Assembly (NCBI GenBank): GCA_900538765.1 | Contig: UQAB01000001.1 | Location: 1-64,000, forward strand | From: an uncultured Azospirillum sp. | GTDB taxonomy: Bacteria; Pseudomonadota; Alphaproteobacteria; RF32; CAG-239 | Direction of reading: 5' to 3' | Length of the DNA stretch: 64,000 nt | Shown here: in pieces, positions 52,048 through 61,284 of the stretch | How positions within the stretch are numbered: the first letter of the stretch is position 1 | Layout: each line of letters starts with the position of its first letter | The notes under the pieces: model-generated | The model's database searches: none | What the model was told of the DNA's origin: nothing | What the model saw: the letters and a program-made list of their open reading frames with translations, nothing else | Position numbers and translations under genes: made by a program

Positions 52048-53631
52048 ATGTCATTGTTCAAATCCGTAGCCACTTTCGGCGGTTTTACGCTGGTCAGCAG
52101 AATAACCGGTTTCGTCAGAGATATGCTGCTTGCCGGTTTTCTGGGCGCCGGTGCTGTCGCCGATGCCTTTTTTGTTGCTTTCAAACTCCCCAACCTGTTC
52201 CGCAGCCTGTTTGCCGAAGGAGCTTTTACCAGCGCTTTCGTCCCGCTCCTCTCCCAAAAAATGGTTGCGGAAGGCGAGGATTCGGCTTTTGACTTTGCTT
52301 CCAAAGCCATTTCCGTGCTGGTCTTTTTCCTGCTCCTCTTTGTCCTTGTTGTTGAAATATTCATGCCGCAGCTGGTTGCCCTCATGGCGCCCGGCTTCTT
52401 GAGCGATCCCGATAAATTCCATCTGACGGTTGATTTGTCCCGTATAACTTTTCCCTTTCTGCTTTTTGTTTCCGTTGTTTCTTTCCAGTCGGGAATTTTA
52501 AATGCCCTGAACCGTTTTGCCGCTCCCGCCGCCGCTCCGGTAATCCTTAACCTGATGATGGCCGGCGCGGTTTTTGTTTATTTCCCGTTTATCAACACCC
52601 CTGCCTATAATATCTCCGTCAGCGTTACTGTTGCCGGTTTGATTGAAATCATTTGGCTCGGCTGGTTTTTAAAAAAAGCCGGCGCCGTTGTCCGCATGCA
52701 TTTCAACATTTTGGCCTTATGTCGCTCTGCCGAAATAAAAACCTTGTTCCGGCGCATTGCTCCCGGCATTCTCGGAGCCGGAATCTACCAGATAAATATG
52801 ATGGTCGACACAATTATCGTTTCGCTCGTCGGAACCGGTGCCATTTCCTGGCTTTATTATGCCAATCGCCTGCAACAGCTCCCGTTGGGCGTCATCGGTG
52901 CTGCCATAAGTGTTGCCCTCCTGCCGATACTGTCAAAACATATCAAAGCCGAAAATTTAGCCGAAGCCCGCCGCGTACAGGACAACGCTGTAGAATACGG
53001 TGCGCTTTTCGCGATTCCCGCGGCTTTTGCCTTGATTGTCCTGGCTGTTCCGGTAATCAACATCCTGTTTCAACACGGCAAATTCGGCACATTGGAAACA
53101 ACCATGACGGCGCGCGCTGTCATCGCCTATTCGGTCGGACTCCCCGTCTATGTGCTGGTTAAGGCGTTGACGCCAAACTTTTTTGCCCGCGGCGACACAC
53201 AAACGCCGGTAAAATACAGTATTGTTGTTTTTGCCGCCAATATCGGCTTCTCCCTTTTGCTGATGAAACCTTTCGGACACGTCGGCGTGGCTTCCGCCAC
53301 CACCATTGCAGCCTTCGTTTCCTGCGGACAATATGTTTATGGTCTGAAAAAACGCGGTTACTGGACATTCAGCGGCAGATTGAAACGCCGGATTCTGATG
53401 ATAACCTTGTCCTCTCTGATCATGGCCGCGGCTATTTATCTGGGAGAAACGGCGCTGAATGCCCGTTACGGCAACTGGCTGCATCTCGCTTTCATGAAAA
53501 AAATCGCCCTTTTAAGCGGATTATGCATTTTGGGTGTTGCAACTTTCGGCATTATGGCTAAACTAACAGGAGCCGTGGATTATAACGAAATCCTTAAAGT
53601 TTTTGCCCAAAAAGGAAAAAAGAATGTTTGA
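52048..53631 (+). CDS. murJ: Lipid II flippase MurJ
   Basis: Flips undecaprenyl-linked lipid II to the periplasm for peptidoglycan synthesis. The protein is 527 aa with about 14 helices. The start SLFKSVATFGGFTLVSRITG and FLGAGAVADAFFVAFKLPN match MurJ/MviN exactly. SLFAEGAFTSAFVPLL and NFFARGDTQTPVKYS are further signatures. It overlaps the DUF2333 gene by 8 bases. Confidence 0.97.
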   Translation: MSLFKSVATFGGFTLVSRITGFVRDMLLAGFLGAGAVADAFFVAFKLPNLFRSLFAEGAFTSAFVPLLSQKMVAEGEDSAFDFASKAISVLVFFLLLFVLVVEIFMPQLVALMAPGFLSDPDKFHLTVDLSRITFPFLLFVSVVSFQSGILNALNRFAAPAAAPVILNLMMAGAVFVYFPFINTPAYNISVSVTVAGLIEIIWLGWFLKKAGAVVRMHFNILALCRSAEIKTLFRRIAPGILGAGIYQINMMVDTIIVSLVGTGAISWLYYANRLQQLPLGVIGAAISVALLPILSKHIKAENLAEARRVQDNAVEYGALFAIPAAFALIVLAVPVINILFQHGKFGTLETTMTARAVIAYSVGLPVYVLVKALTPNFFARGDTQTPVKYSIVVFAANIGFSLLLMKPFGHVGVASATTIAAFVSCGQYVYGLKKRGYWTFSGRLKRRILMITLSSLIMAAAIYLGETALNARYGNWLHLAFMKKIALLSGLCILGVATFGIMAKLTGAVDYNEILKVFAQKGKKNV

Positions 53632-54646
53632 CAAGCCGCTGTCCGCCCTGTTTTCAAAACTAAAAAAATGGCTGAAAAACAGTTCGTTGATGAAGATTAA
53701 GCCCATCAACGCCTTGGTTTTCTTTTTAAAATCCTGGTGGCATATCGTCACCGTAACGGCAATTACCGTCATCTGCCTCTATTATCCTCTCGGCGGCTGG
53801 ATAATCAACGATATTGATACCAATACCGACTATGAAATCCCTTTGTCCGACCCAAAACAATCCGCAACAATCGCCACAACGTCATATATTGTCAACAGGG
53901 AAGTCAACGACAAACTGTGGACCCCCAACCTGCCGTTCTTTTTCCCTTCATATTTTCTTGACAATATGCCCAGCTTTCAGCTCGGAATGATAAATACTGC
54001 CGCCAACACGGCTCTGGCGCTCAGCCGCGTCATGCCGCCGCTGCCAGCCGGCGAAAACAAGCCCAACCGCCTTGATACCGCCGTGGAAATGCTGCAATAT
54101 CCGGGAACGGTCTGGCTGTTCTCTCTTGAAAACAATCTCGTCCCTGCGCCCTCTTCAACCAAACAATACCGCCGGGCCATCCGTCAGCTGAACAAATACA
54201 ATCAGGCGCTGTCGGCCGGAATCATCGTTTTCACGCCCCGCGCCGGCGATTTAAAAACCATATTGGCCTTGACCGGCGGCAATCTGAAACGCGCCAACCT
54301 CGACCTTGAAAAGCAGATTCGCGAATTCAGCTCAAGCTGGTTTGACGGCAAAGCAGACAACGTCTTTTACTTCAACCGGGGAAAAGCCTACGCCGCATTT
54401 TTGGAATTGCAGGCCATCGGCCGCGATTATAAGGAAATCATCGTCGCCGCCGGACAATACGAAAACTGGACCGTCATGCTTTCGGCCTTGCAGGAAGCCG
54501 CGCACATTGCACCCCTGATTGTCCGCAACGGCGAACCGGACAGCCTGACTGCCCCCAACCACCTAGCTTACCTGAACGGTTATATTCTGAAAGCCAGGCT
54601 GCTGATGCTCAAAATATCTAACCAACTCCCGCAAGACAAGGATTAA
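53624..54646 (+). CDS. DUF2333 family protein
   Basis: The protein is 340 aa. One membrane helix (about residues 36-60) is followed by a periplasmic domain with YEIPLSDPKQSATIATTSYI and VNREVNDKLWTPNLPFFFPS, typical of DUF2333, a family common in alphaproteobacteria with no known role. ATG 53624 has AAAGGA upstream and is inside the end of murJ; an earlier frame ATG at 53603 is deeper in murJ and less likely. It is followed 2 bp later by nfuA. Confidence 0.88.
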   Translation: MFDKPLSALFSKLKKWLKNSSLMKIKPINALVFFLKSWWHIVTVTAITVICLYYPLGGWIINDIDTNTDYEIPLSDPKQSATIATTSYIVNREVNDKLWTPNLPFFFPSYFLDNMPSFQLGMINTAANTALALSRVMPPLPAGENKPNRLDTAVEMLQYPGTVWLFSLENNLVPAPSSTKQYRRAIRQLNKYNQALSAGIIVFTPRAGDLKTILALTGGNLKRANLDLEKQIREFSSSWFDGKADNVFYFNRGKAYAAFLELQAIGRDYKEIIVAAGQYENWTVMLSALQEAAHIAPLIVRNGEPDSLTAPNHLAYLNGYILKARLLMLKISNQLPQDKD

Positions 54647-54648
54647 AA

Positions 54649-55188
54649 ATGCTCATTGAAACTCAAAACACGCCGGATGCCGACGTCATCAATTTTTTCC
54701 CGGACAAACCGCTGATGAAAAAAAGCCAGGCCGAATTTGCCGATGCCAAAACCATCCGCAAATCCCCGCTGGCGGAACAGATTTTCGACCTCGGCAGCAT
54801 AAAATCCGTTTTCATCACTGCGGATATGGTGTCAGTCACCAAAGACGCCACAGCCTCATGGGAAGACTTAAAACCGCTGATTCTGGCGGAAATCATGGAT
54901 TATCTGGCCACCGGAGAAGAAGCGGTCATTGACAACAATGAAACAACGACTGATGAAGAAATCATTCAAAAAATTCACGGTCTGCTTGACGCCCGCATTC
55001 GCCCGGCTGTAAAACAGGACGGCGGCGACATCGTATTCAGAAAATATGTTGACGGCATTGTTTATGTCGAAATGTGCGGCGCCTGCGCCGGTTGCCCTTA
55101 TGCGCTGCGCACCCTGAAAGAAGGCGTCGAAAAAGTCATAAAAACCTATATACCGGAAGTCAAATCTGTCGAAAACTATGAAGAATAA
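54649..55188 (+). CDS. nfuA: NifU-family Fe-S scaffold/carrier (NfuA-like)
   Basis: Carries Fe-S clusters to target enzymes. The protein is 179 aa with an N-terminal Nfu_N domain (MLIETQNTPDADVINFFP then FITADMVSVTKD) and a C-terminal NifU-like domain. The cluster-binding motif CGACAGCPYA (C-x-x-C) is intact after RPAVKQDGGDI. The two-domain form is the usual one in alphaproteobacteria. AAGGAT precedes the ATG. Confidence 0.95.
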   Translation: MLIETQNTPDADVINFFPDKPLMKKSQAEFADAKTIRKSPLAEQIFDLGSIKSVFITADMVSVTKDATASWEDLKPLILAEIMDYLATGEEAVIDNNETTTDEEIIQKIHGLLDARIRPAVKQDGGDIVFRKYVDGIVYVEMCGACAGCPYALRTLKEGVEKVIKTYIPEVKSVENYEE

Positions 55189-56050
55189 AGCGCTTATCAA
55201 ATTGTTTTTCCTGGCGGCTGCCGCTTTCTGGCCGGCGGTAGTTCAGGCTGAAACATTTATAAAAACGGACAACACGGCGCAAATCGAAAAAATCTTCCAA
55301 AAACAAAACTACAAGACTTACCTTCTGCCTTCAGGAGAGAATTTTCCACAGATTTTCATTCAAAACATCCCCGAAAAATTCGGCGCGGATTTGCCTGAAA
55401 AACAAAAACAAGACCTCTTTTTCAGAATTTTGGCGCCGCTGGCTCTGAAGGTCAACGCAGAACTTGAAAAAGAACGAAAAGTCGTCATTTACCTGCAGCA
55501 CAAATTCGCTGAGGACAGCCTTGACGCCGCAGACGAAGCAATCATCGAAAAACTGGCGCTTAAATATGACGTTTCCACCCCGATGCAGGGACACCGCCGC
55601 TACGCCATACTCCTCAAGCAGCTCAAACTGCGGATAAACGCCGTTCCCCCTTCGCTGTTTCTGGCGATTGCCGCCATAAACACCAACTGGGGACAGGCAA
55701 AGTTCCTGCCGCTCTCCAACAACCTCTACCGCGAATTAAACTGGTACAGCGATGAAGGACTGAAACCCGAGGACGAAAAAGAAGACGATTCTTACCGTAT
55801 CAGAATTTACCCCTCGCTCTACACCGCCATGGCGGACTATGCCTTAAAGCTGAATTCCAATGTCGATTATCAGGAATTCAGGGAAATGCGCCAAATGCTG
55901 CTTGATAAAAACCAGCAACCCAACGGCAAATTCCTGGCGCCTTATCTGATTTTTGCCTCCGATTTACCCAATTTTGCCGGTCTTCTTGACTATACGATAA
56001 CTTTTTCCCAACTGGATCAACTCGACAGAAACGCTGCTTTAGCCCCTTAA
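55178..56050 (+). CDS. Bax-like glucosaminidase-fold protein lacking the catalytic Glu
   Basis: The protein is 290 aa. A signal peptide ends at PAVVQA. The domain (about residues 80-275) follows E. coli Bax: VPPSLFLAIAAINTNWGQAK, SNNLYRELNWYSDEG and YPSLYTAMADYALKLNS. In Bax and FlgJ-type glucosaminidases the segment A-A-x-E-S-G-W-G holds the catalytic Glu. Here it reads A-A-I-N-T-N-W-G, with Asn168 instead. The fold is thus probably kept for glycan binding. It overlaps nfuA by 11 bases and ends the murJ cluster. Confidence 0.75.
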   Translation: MKNKALIKLFFLAAAAFWPAVVQAETFIKTDNTAQIEKIFQKQNYKTYLLPSGENFPQIFIQNIPEKFGADLPEKQKQDLFFRILAPLALKVNAELEKERKVVIYLQHKFAEDSLDAADEAIIEKLALKYDVSTPMQGHRRYAILLKQLKLRINAVPPSLFLAIAAINTNWGQAKFLPLSNNLYRELNWYSDEGLKPEDEKEDDSYRIRIYPSLYTAMADYALKLNSNVDYQEFREMRQMLLDKNQQPNGKFLAPYLIFASDLPNFAGLLDYTITFSQLDQLDRNAALAP

Positions 56051-56153
56051 CCGCCCTTGAATCCACAATTTTTGTAATTGTCACAAAAAATTAATGAAAC
56101 ATTATAACAAATTTATTATATTATAGAGACAGGATAACAAGCGGAATAAAAAA

Positions 56154-57263
56154 ATGCAGAATAATAAACAATTATCAAGGGAAGATGTTGTCAGACTTTC
56201 AGCCAGCCGTTCTGCCGAAAATAAAATTTCTACGGTGCAAAAGTTATCTTCCTTATACAGTTCGCCTAACATTACCCTGCGCGAAAGGAAACTGGCCGAG
56301 GACATCTTCCGTATTATGGTGGAAGATGTTGAAGTCAAAGTACGCCAAATTCTTGCCGAATGCCTGAAAAACACCAAAGAAATACCTCAGGATCTGGTCA
56401 TCAAGCTGATTAATGACGAAAACAGCATTTCCATTCCGTTCATCAAATATTATCAGGGGCTGACCAATAAAGAACTGATAGATATCTTAAATGCCCAAAA
56501 CATCGACAAACAAAAAGCCGTCGCTCAGCGCCACAACCTGTCTAACGAAGTTTCGGCTTATATTGTTGACAAATGTCCCGAAGACGTTGTTGTCACCCTC
56601 ATTTCCAACAACTCGGCCAACATTTATGAAAACACATATCAAAATATCGTCAACAAATATTCTGAAAGCGAAAACGTCAAGCGCTGCCTGGTATACCGCT
56701 CCGAACTTCCGGTAACCGTTATCAGCAAAATCATCAATTCCCTGTCCGAGGAATTGCAAAAACGCCTGATTATGACACATAACCTGCCGAACAACATCGC
56801 CTCGGATATTGTCGAACAGGTAAAAGAAAAAGCGACCCTGCGCGTTTCTGCCGAATACAGTTCGGACAAACAGATTGAAGAGCTTGTGCACGAATTATAT
56901 ACATCAAACAAATTGACACCATCTTTGGTCGTTCGTTCCATCTGCATGGGCGATTTGAAATTTTTTGAATACGCGATTGTTTACTTGTCTAACACCCCGA
57001 TAACGGAAGTCAGAAAAATCCTGTTCAACACACAGGTCGACTTTGTCATTCGCAACCTGCTCAGAAAGGCTTTCATCCCCAAAAACCTTTTCCCTGCGGT
57101 GTTCAGCGCCCTGAATGTTATCAAAGACATCCGTTTTGACTTGAAAAACAACAGTAACCAAACTTTTGCGCATAAAGTTATTGAGCGGATTTTGTCATAC
57201 GGAAACGCCGAAGAAGAATTGGATCCGCGAGATATTGAATATTTAATCTCAAAAATCAACTGA
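56154..57263 (+). CDS. DUF2336 family protein
   Basis: The protein is 369 aa, all helical, with HEAT-like repeats of about 38 residues. Features typical of DUF2336 are LSREDVVRLSASRSAENKIS at the front and units such as VAQRHNLSNEVSAYIVDKCP and LIMTHNLPNNIASDIVEQ. The family is largely alphaproteobacterial and its role is unknown. It precedes the GAF/HD-GYP gene by 93 bp on the same strand, suggesting a signalling context. Confidence 0.88.
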   Translation: MQNNKQLSREDVVRLSASRSAENKISTVQKLSSLYSSPNITLRERKLAEDIFRIMVEDVEVKVRQILAECLKNTKEIPQDLVIKLINDENSISIPFIKYYQGLTNKELIDILNAQNIDKQKAVAQRHNLSNEVSAYIVDKCPEDVVVTLISNNSANIYENTYQNIVNKYSESENVKRCLVYRSELPVTVISKIINSLSEELQKRLIMTHNLPNNIASDIVEQVKEKATLRVSAEYSSDKQIEELVHELYTSNKLTPSLVVRSICMGDLKFFEYAIVYLSNTPITEVRKILFNTQVDFVIRNLLRKAFIPKNLFPAVFSALNVIKDIRFDLKNNSNQTFAHKVIERILSYGNAEEELDPRDIEYLISKIN

Positions 57264-57356
57264 TTAAAATTTCTTCCGTTGTTCGTTTTGTTGATTAAAT
57301 ATTAATAAAATTAAGTTAAGCTGACGGGCATGATTAAGTTATGAGGAAGAAAAAAA

Positions 57357-59042
57357 TTGGCTGGTATTAATAGTAGTTCAACGCTGACAAATCTTTTGGA
57401 GCTTAATAATTTTATCCTTGCGGAGAAAGACTACAAAGTCGCCGTAAAAAAGATTATTGAGTTTGCTCAGTCTGTCTGCAATGCGGACGGCTATCTCCTG
57501 TACATCATCAATGATGACGACTTCCTGAGCTTGGAATACACGCACGTTGACAGCCTGGGCTTTGATAAAAGCGGCAGTGACAACATGACAATTTACCCCA
57601 CCGTTTATATCCCGGATTTGCGTAACAAAGAACTCAAATCGCTGGCGGAAACCAGCGCCCTCAACCATGAACTGATAAACACATCCAACATTTATGCCTC
57701 CACTGACTTTGACAATTCCATTTCCAAATGGTTTGACCAGGAATACAACTACCGTATCGTCTCCTGCCTGACACTGCCGATTTTAAACCGCAAAAAAAAT
57801 ATCATCAGCATTGCCCAATTTTTCAATGCCAAAGACGACAACGGCAAAACCATCTCTTTCACGCCGGAAGTCCAAAGATTCACACAGGCTATCTGCAGCC
57901 TGGCCGGCCTTGTCCTGGAAAACCGAAAATACAGCGCAGCCTATAACCAGCTTTTGGAATCGTTCATTGAAGTTCTGGCGCGCGCCATCGACGCCAAATC
58001 TCCTTATACCGGCGCCCATTGCCAGCGCGTCCCGGTAATCGCCAGAATGTTGACCACCGCCGCCGTTCAGGAAGAAACCGGACCGTTAAAAGACTTTGAA
58101 ATGAGCCGTGACGACTGGTATTCTCTCAATATTGCCTCTTGGCTGCACGACTGCGGAAAGGTTACCACCCCGGAATACATCGTTGACAAAGCCACCAAAC
58201 TGGAAACCATCTACAACCGCATTCACGAAATTCGCGACCGCTTTGAAATCCTGCGCCGCGACGCGCATATTGAATATCTGAAAAAGCGTCTGGCAAACGT
58301 CGATACTCAACAAAACCTGCAAAGCGAATTTGTTAACAAAGTAAAAGATTTGGAAAGTGATTTTGACTTTATCGCCCGTTGCAATACCGGCGATATTCCG
58401 ATTACCGACGCCGACATTATCCGCCTTGAAAAAATCGCAAAAATCAAATTCACCCGTTACTTTGACAGAACCAAAGGCTTATCCTGGGCAGAAAGAGATA
58501 ATATCACCAATCTTGACCTCTATCAGAAACCAGGTATTGAAAACCTGCTCCAAGACCGTGAAGACCATATCTTCAAAGGATATAACCACGGCGAGCTGTA
58601 TAATCTCGAAATTCGCAGCGGTACAATCAACAAGGAAGAACGCGCTAAAATTAATGAACACATCGTTGTGACAATAGATATGCTCAAGGCGATTCACTTC
58701 CCCAAAGAACTCGCCAACGTCGTTGAATATGCCGGGGCCCACCATGAACGCATCGACGGCAAAGGCTATCCTTACGGCCTGACCGGTGACCAGATGTCCA
58801 TCCCTGCAAAAATCATGGCCATCGCCGATATCTTTGAGGCTCTGACCTCCAACGACCGCCCGTATAAAGAACCGAAAAAATTGAGCGAAGTCCTGACAAT
58901 CATGAAAAATATGAAAGATACCGGGCATATTGACCCTGACTTATATCGTGTCTTCATTTCCAACGAAGTCTACAAAGAATACGCCGAACAGTATGTTTCC
59001 CCGGAACAGATTGATGAAGTCCACCCGGAGGATTATTTATGA
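57357..59042 (+). CDS. GAF-HD-GYP cyclic-di-GMP phosphodiesterase
   Basis: The protein is 561 aa, starting at TTG 57357 after GAGGAAG. A GAF sensor (about residues 10-185) is followed by an HD-GYP domain. The HD pair is in SWLHDCGKVTTPEY (His264, Asp265). HHERIDGKGYPYGL (from His462) is the GYP signature, so the enzyme should be active and degrade c-di-GMP. About 190 residues separate the two, longer than in minimal HD-GYP domains, with a charged helical insertion (residues 280-400). The last bases overlap gloB by 4. Confidence 0.93.
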   Translation: MAGINSSSTLTNLLELNNFILAEKDYKVAVKKIIEFAQSVCNADGYLLYIINDDDFLSLEYTHVDSLGFDKSGSDNMTIYPTVYIPDLRNKELKSLAETSALNHELINTSNIYASTDFDNSISKWFDQEYNYRIVSCLTLPILNRKKNIISIAQFFNAKDDNGKTISFTPEVQRFTQAICSLAGLVLENRKYSAAYNQLLESFIEVLARAIDAKSPYTGAHCQRVPVIARMLTTAAVQEETGPLKDFEMSRDDWYSLNIASWLHDCGKVTTPEYIVDKATKLETIYNRIHEIRDRFEILRRDAHIEYLKKRLANVDTQQNLQSEFVNKVKDLESDFDFIARCNTGDIPITDADIIRLEKIAKIKFTRYFDRTKGLSWAERDNITNLDLYQKPGIENLLQDREDHIFKGYNHGELYNLEIRSGTINKEERAKINEHIVVTIDMLKAIHFPKELANVVEYAGAHHERIDGKGYPYGLTGDQMSIPAKIMAIADIFEALTSNDRPYKEPKKLSEVLTIMKNMKDTGHIDPDLYRVFISNEVYKEYAEQYVSPEQIDEVHPEDYL

Positions 59043-59758
59043 TAAAGGTCAATACAGTCCTCTGCCGCGCCGGCTCCATGGATAACTACTCTTATTTGAT
59101 AACCGATAAGGAAACAGGCATCAGCGCCGTTATCGACCCCTCAGAAACAGCCCCGATTGTCGCTGCCTGCAAAGAACTGGCGATAAACCCCTCTTTTGTG
59201 CTTAACACACATCACCATTTTGACCACACGGACAGCAATCTGGACATGAAAGAAATATTTCATGCCGAAATCATCGGCAACAATGCCGATGCCAAAAGGA
59301 TTCCGGGCTTCGACCGCGGCGTAAACCCCGGAAACACATTCATGCTGGGAAAATCGCGTGCTGAAATCATCGGTGTTGACGGACATACAATCGGCCATAT
59401 CCTGTGGTATTTTCCCGAAGATAAAATCGTCTTTACCGGCGATATGTTGTTCAACCTCTGCATCGGCGGCTTATTTGAAGGAAACATTGACCAAATGTGG
59501 GCTTCGGTGCAAAAAGTGAAAAATCTTCCGGATGATGTTGTTTTTTATCCCGGACATGAATATACCATGGCCGGCGCCAACGATGCCCTGTATTTTGCCA
59601 ACGGAAACCCGGATGTCATCGCTTATCTGCAAAACGCACAAAATCGTCTGCAGCGCGGACTTCCCGTTGCGCCGACACCGCTGGAAATTGAAAAACGCTG
59701 CAACCCCTACCTTCGCGCTCAAACCAAAGAAGAGTTTGTCAGCATCCTCAGCCGATAA
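59039..59758 (+). CDS. gloB: Hydroxyacylglutathione hydrolase (glyoxalase II)
   Basis: Metallo-beta-lactamase-fold hydrolase of S-lactoylglutathione, 239 aa. The metal motif is NTHHHFDHTDSN, followed by VDGHTIGHILWYF, FTGDMLFNLCIGG and YPGHEYTMAGANDALY. The C-terminal NPYLRA tail binds glutathione. ATG 59039 overlaps the HD-GYP stop by 4 bases with GGAGG upstream, so expression is coupled to the signalling gene, an uncommon pairing. Confidence 0.92.
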   Translation: MIKVNTVLCRAGSMDNYSYLITDKETGISAVIDPSETAPIVAACKELAINPSFVLNTHHHFDHTDSNLDMKEIFHAEIIGNNADAKRIPGFDRGVNPGNTFMLGKSRAEIIGVDGHTIGHILWYFPEDKIVFTGDMLFNLCIGGLFEGNIDQMWASVQKVKNLPDDVVFYPGHEYTMAGANDALYFANGNPDVIAYLQNAQNRLQRGLPVAPTPLEIEKRCNPYLRAQTKEEFVSILSR

Positions 59759-59821
59759 GGACTGGACGCCGCCTTATTTATATGCTACATTAAACATATA
59801 TTTTTCAGTAAGGTAAAACAA

Positions 59822-61033
59822 ATGGCCAAAGATATTGTCACATATGAAGAATACCGTAAAGAACTGGAACAACAGGGATTTGAGATTATTAATCCCAATG
59901 GTCTGAAATTTGCGTTGCGGGCCAATCAAGGCCGGCGGCTGAAAGACAATATTCTTGAAAAATATGCTGACCGGAAAAAAGAAAAAGCTCCGCAAACGCT
60001 TTCTGAAAAACCTCAGATTATCCACGATTTTGCCGATTTAAACACCATCATTGAAACTGCCGGAGAAGAACAAACACCTCCGCCAACTCCAAAACGTAAA
60101 AAAAGAAAAAAGAAAAAAACGCCGACACCCGTCGAAGAAAAACGGGAAATGACTTACGACGAAGAACTGGCCTTCTATAAAGAAAAATATAAAGACACTG
60201 ACAAACAGGTTTTAATTATTCCCAACAAAAGAGTCTTCATTCTCAAAGAAGCGTCGCCTAAAGCGCCCGAACAGACAAAACAACCGCAGACTCAAAAAGC
60301 AGAAAAGGAAAAAGAACAGCGAGTTCCGGTTTCTGTCGAAGAAAAAAAGAACATCCTGCAACAACTTGAAAAAGAAGAAACGGCGCAACAGGCTCCCGTA
60401 AAAACGGGGGAAAACAAATCACTGGACGAACAATACGCCAAACCTCTGGAAGAATGGGTCAACAGGGATTTAGACGAGAATAACGAACCTAAAAGAACAA
60501 TCAGCTATGAAGCACCGCAGGAAAACAAACTGGACATCACGATAACTCCATCTCCGGAACAGGAAGAAAATGGTGACAGCGGCGCCGTCATCTCCATTGA
60601 AGCGGAACCGGATTCGGAAAGCGTGGACGTAAAAATCGGCGCACAAAATAACCAGCCCCTGTCTTATGAATATTTTTACCAACTCCTAAAAACAGCCAAG
60701 GGAAACGGCTTGGAAAGCGTTGTCTTTGATGACATTAAAACTGAAGCCTTTCGCACTGGGCTTCTGGCGGCCGCTTTAAGCCTCAATCTCGATATAAAAA
60801 AAGCGCCGGAAGGAGTCGACCTGACATCAGAATACGCCGCCTCTCTGCCTGACGAAGCCAAAAAACATCTGCGCCGTTATAACAAAAGCCACCAAAGAAC
60901 AATCAAAGGTGAAAAAATAACGGAAACAACACACAAAGTCATCGAACGTAAAAATAAATTGCGCAAACAACCGCCGCAGAATCCGTCCACCCATCCTTCG
61001 GAAAACTTCTCCCGCTCGCGAGAGTACGAATAA
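59822..61033 (+). CDS. Unknown charged, low-complexity protein (403 aa)
   Basis: The N terminus (residues 1-60) is ordered-looking: VTYEEYRKELEQQGFEIINP. A Lys/Arg/Pro-rich linker follows (TPKRKKRKKKKTPTPVEEKR), then a Glu/Gln-rich middle. The last 120 residues hold a compact part, SYEYFYQLLKTAKGNGLESV and FRTGLLAAALSLNLDI. That part faintly resembles small domains in large conjugative or phage polyproteins. I cannot assign a function. AAGG precedes the ATG. Confidence 0.6.
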   Translation: MAKDIVTYEEYRKELEQQGFEIINPNGLKFALRANQGRRLKDNILEKYADRKKEKAPQTLSEKPQIIHDFADLNTIIETAGEEQTPPPTPKRKKRKKKKTPTPVEEKREMTYDEELAFYKEKYKDTDKQVLIIPNKRVFILKEASPKAPEQTKQPQTQKAEKEKEQRVPVSVEEKKNILQQLEKEETAQQAPVKTGENKSLDEQYAKPLEEWVNRDLDENNEPKRTISYEAPQENKLDITITPSPEQEENGDSGAVISIEAEPDSESVDVKIGAQNNQPLSYEYFYQLLKTAKGNGLESVVFDDIKTEAFRTGLLAAALSLNLDIKKAPEGVDLTSEYAASLPDEAKKHLRRYNKSHQRTIKGEKITETTHKVIERKNKLRKQPPQNPSTHPSENFSRSREYE

Positions 61034-61123
61034 CCCCTCTTACCTCACATTTCACCAAAGAAACTATTTTGAATATACATGGTAAGGAAAGGGATTCTGT
61101 GAGTCAGATAATAAGATTTAAGG

Positions 61124-61177
61124 GCAAAAAAAGCACTACACCCTCCCATTCTCCGCTAAAGAAAAAGCGGAGAGTGC
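61124..61177 (-). terminator. Terminator of the mrdA-rodA operon
   Basis: On the minus strand gcactctccgct pairs with agcggaga and agtgc (61173-61177 with 61133-61137, 61166-61173 with 61150-61157). It is followed by TTTTTTT. Confidence 0.6.
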
Positions 61178-61205
61178 GTTAGATAGAGTGATTTCTAGGT
61201 GTGAG

Positions 61206-61241
61206 AAAAATCCTAGTGTACACACTAGTACATGGATTTTT
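61206..61241. terminator. Hairpin, possible bidirectional terminator
   Basis: aaaaatcc (61206-61213) pairs with ggattttt (61234-61241) around an inner near-palindrome ctagtgtacacactag. It lies 44 bases after the rodA stop on the minus strand. Confidence 0.6.
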
Positions 61242-61284
61242 CGAACCACCGTAAAATTGCTCTAGATAACGTGCTATACGCTTT

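Noticed and set aside
61034..61284. Possible 6S-like or other housekeeping small RNA after rodA
   Set aside because: The hairpins are better explained as terminators of the mrdA-rodA transcript; no diagnostic small-RNA sequence is seen.
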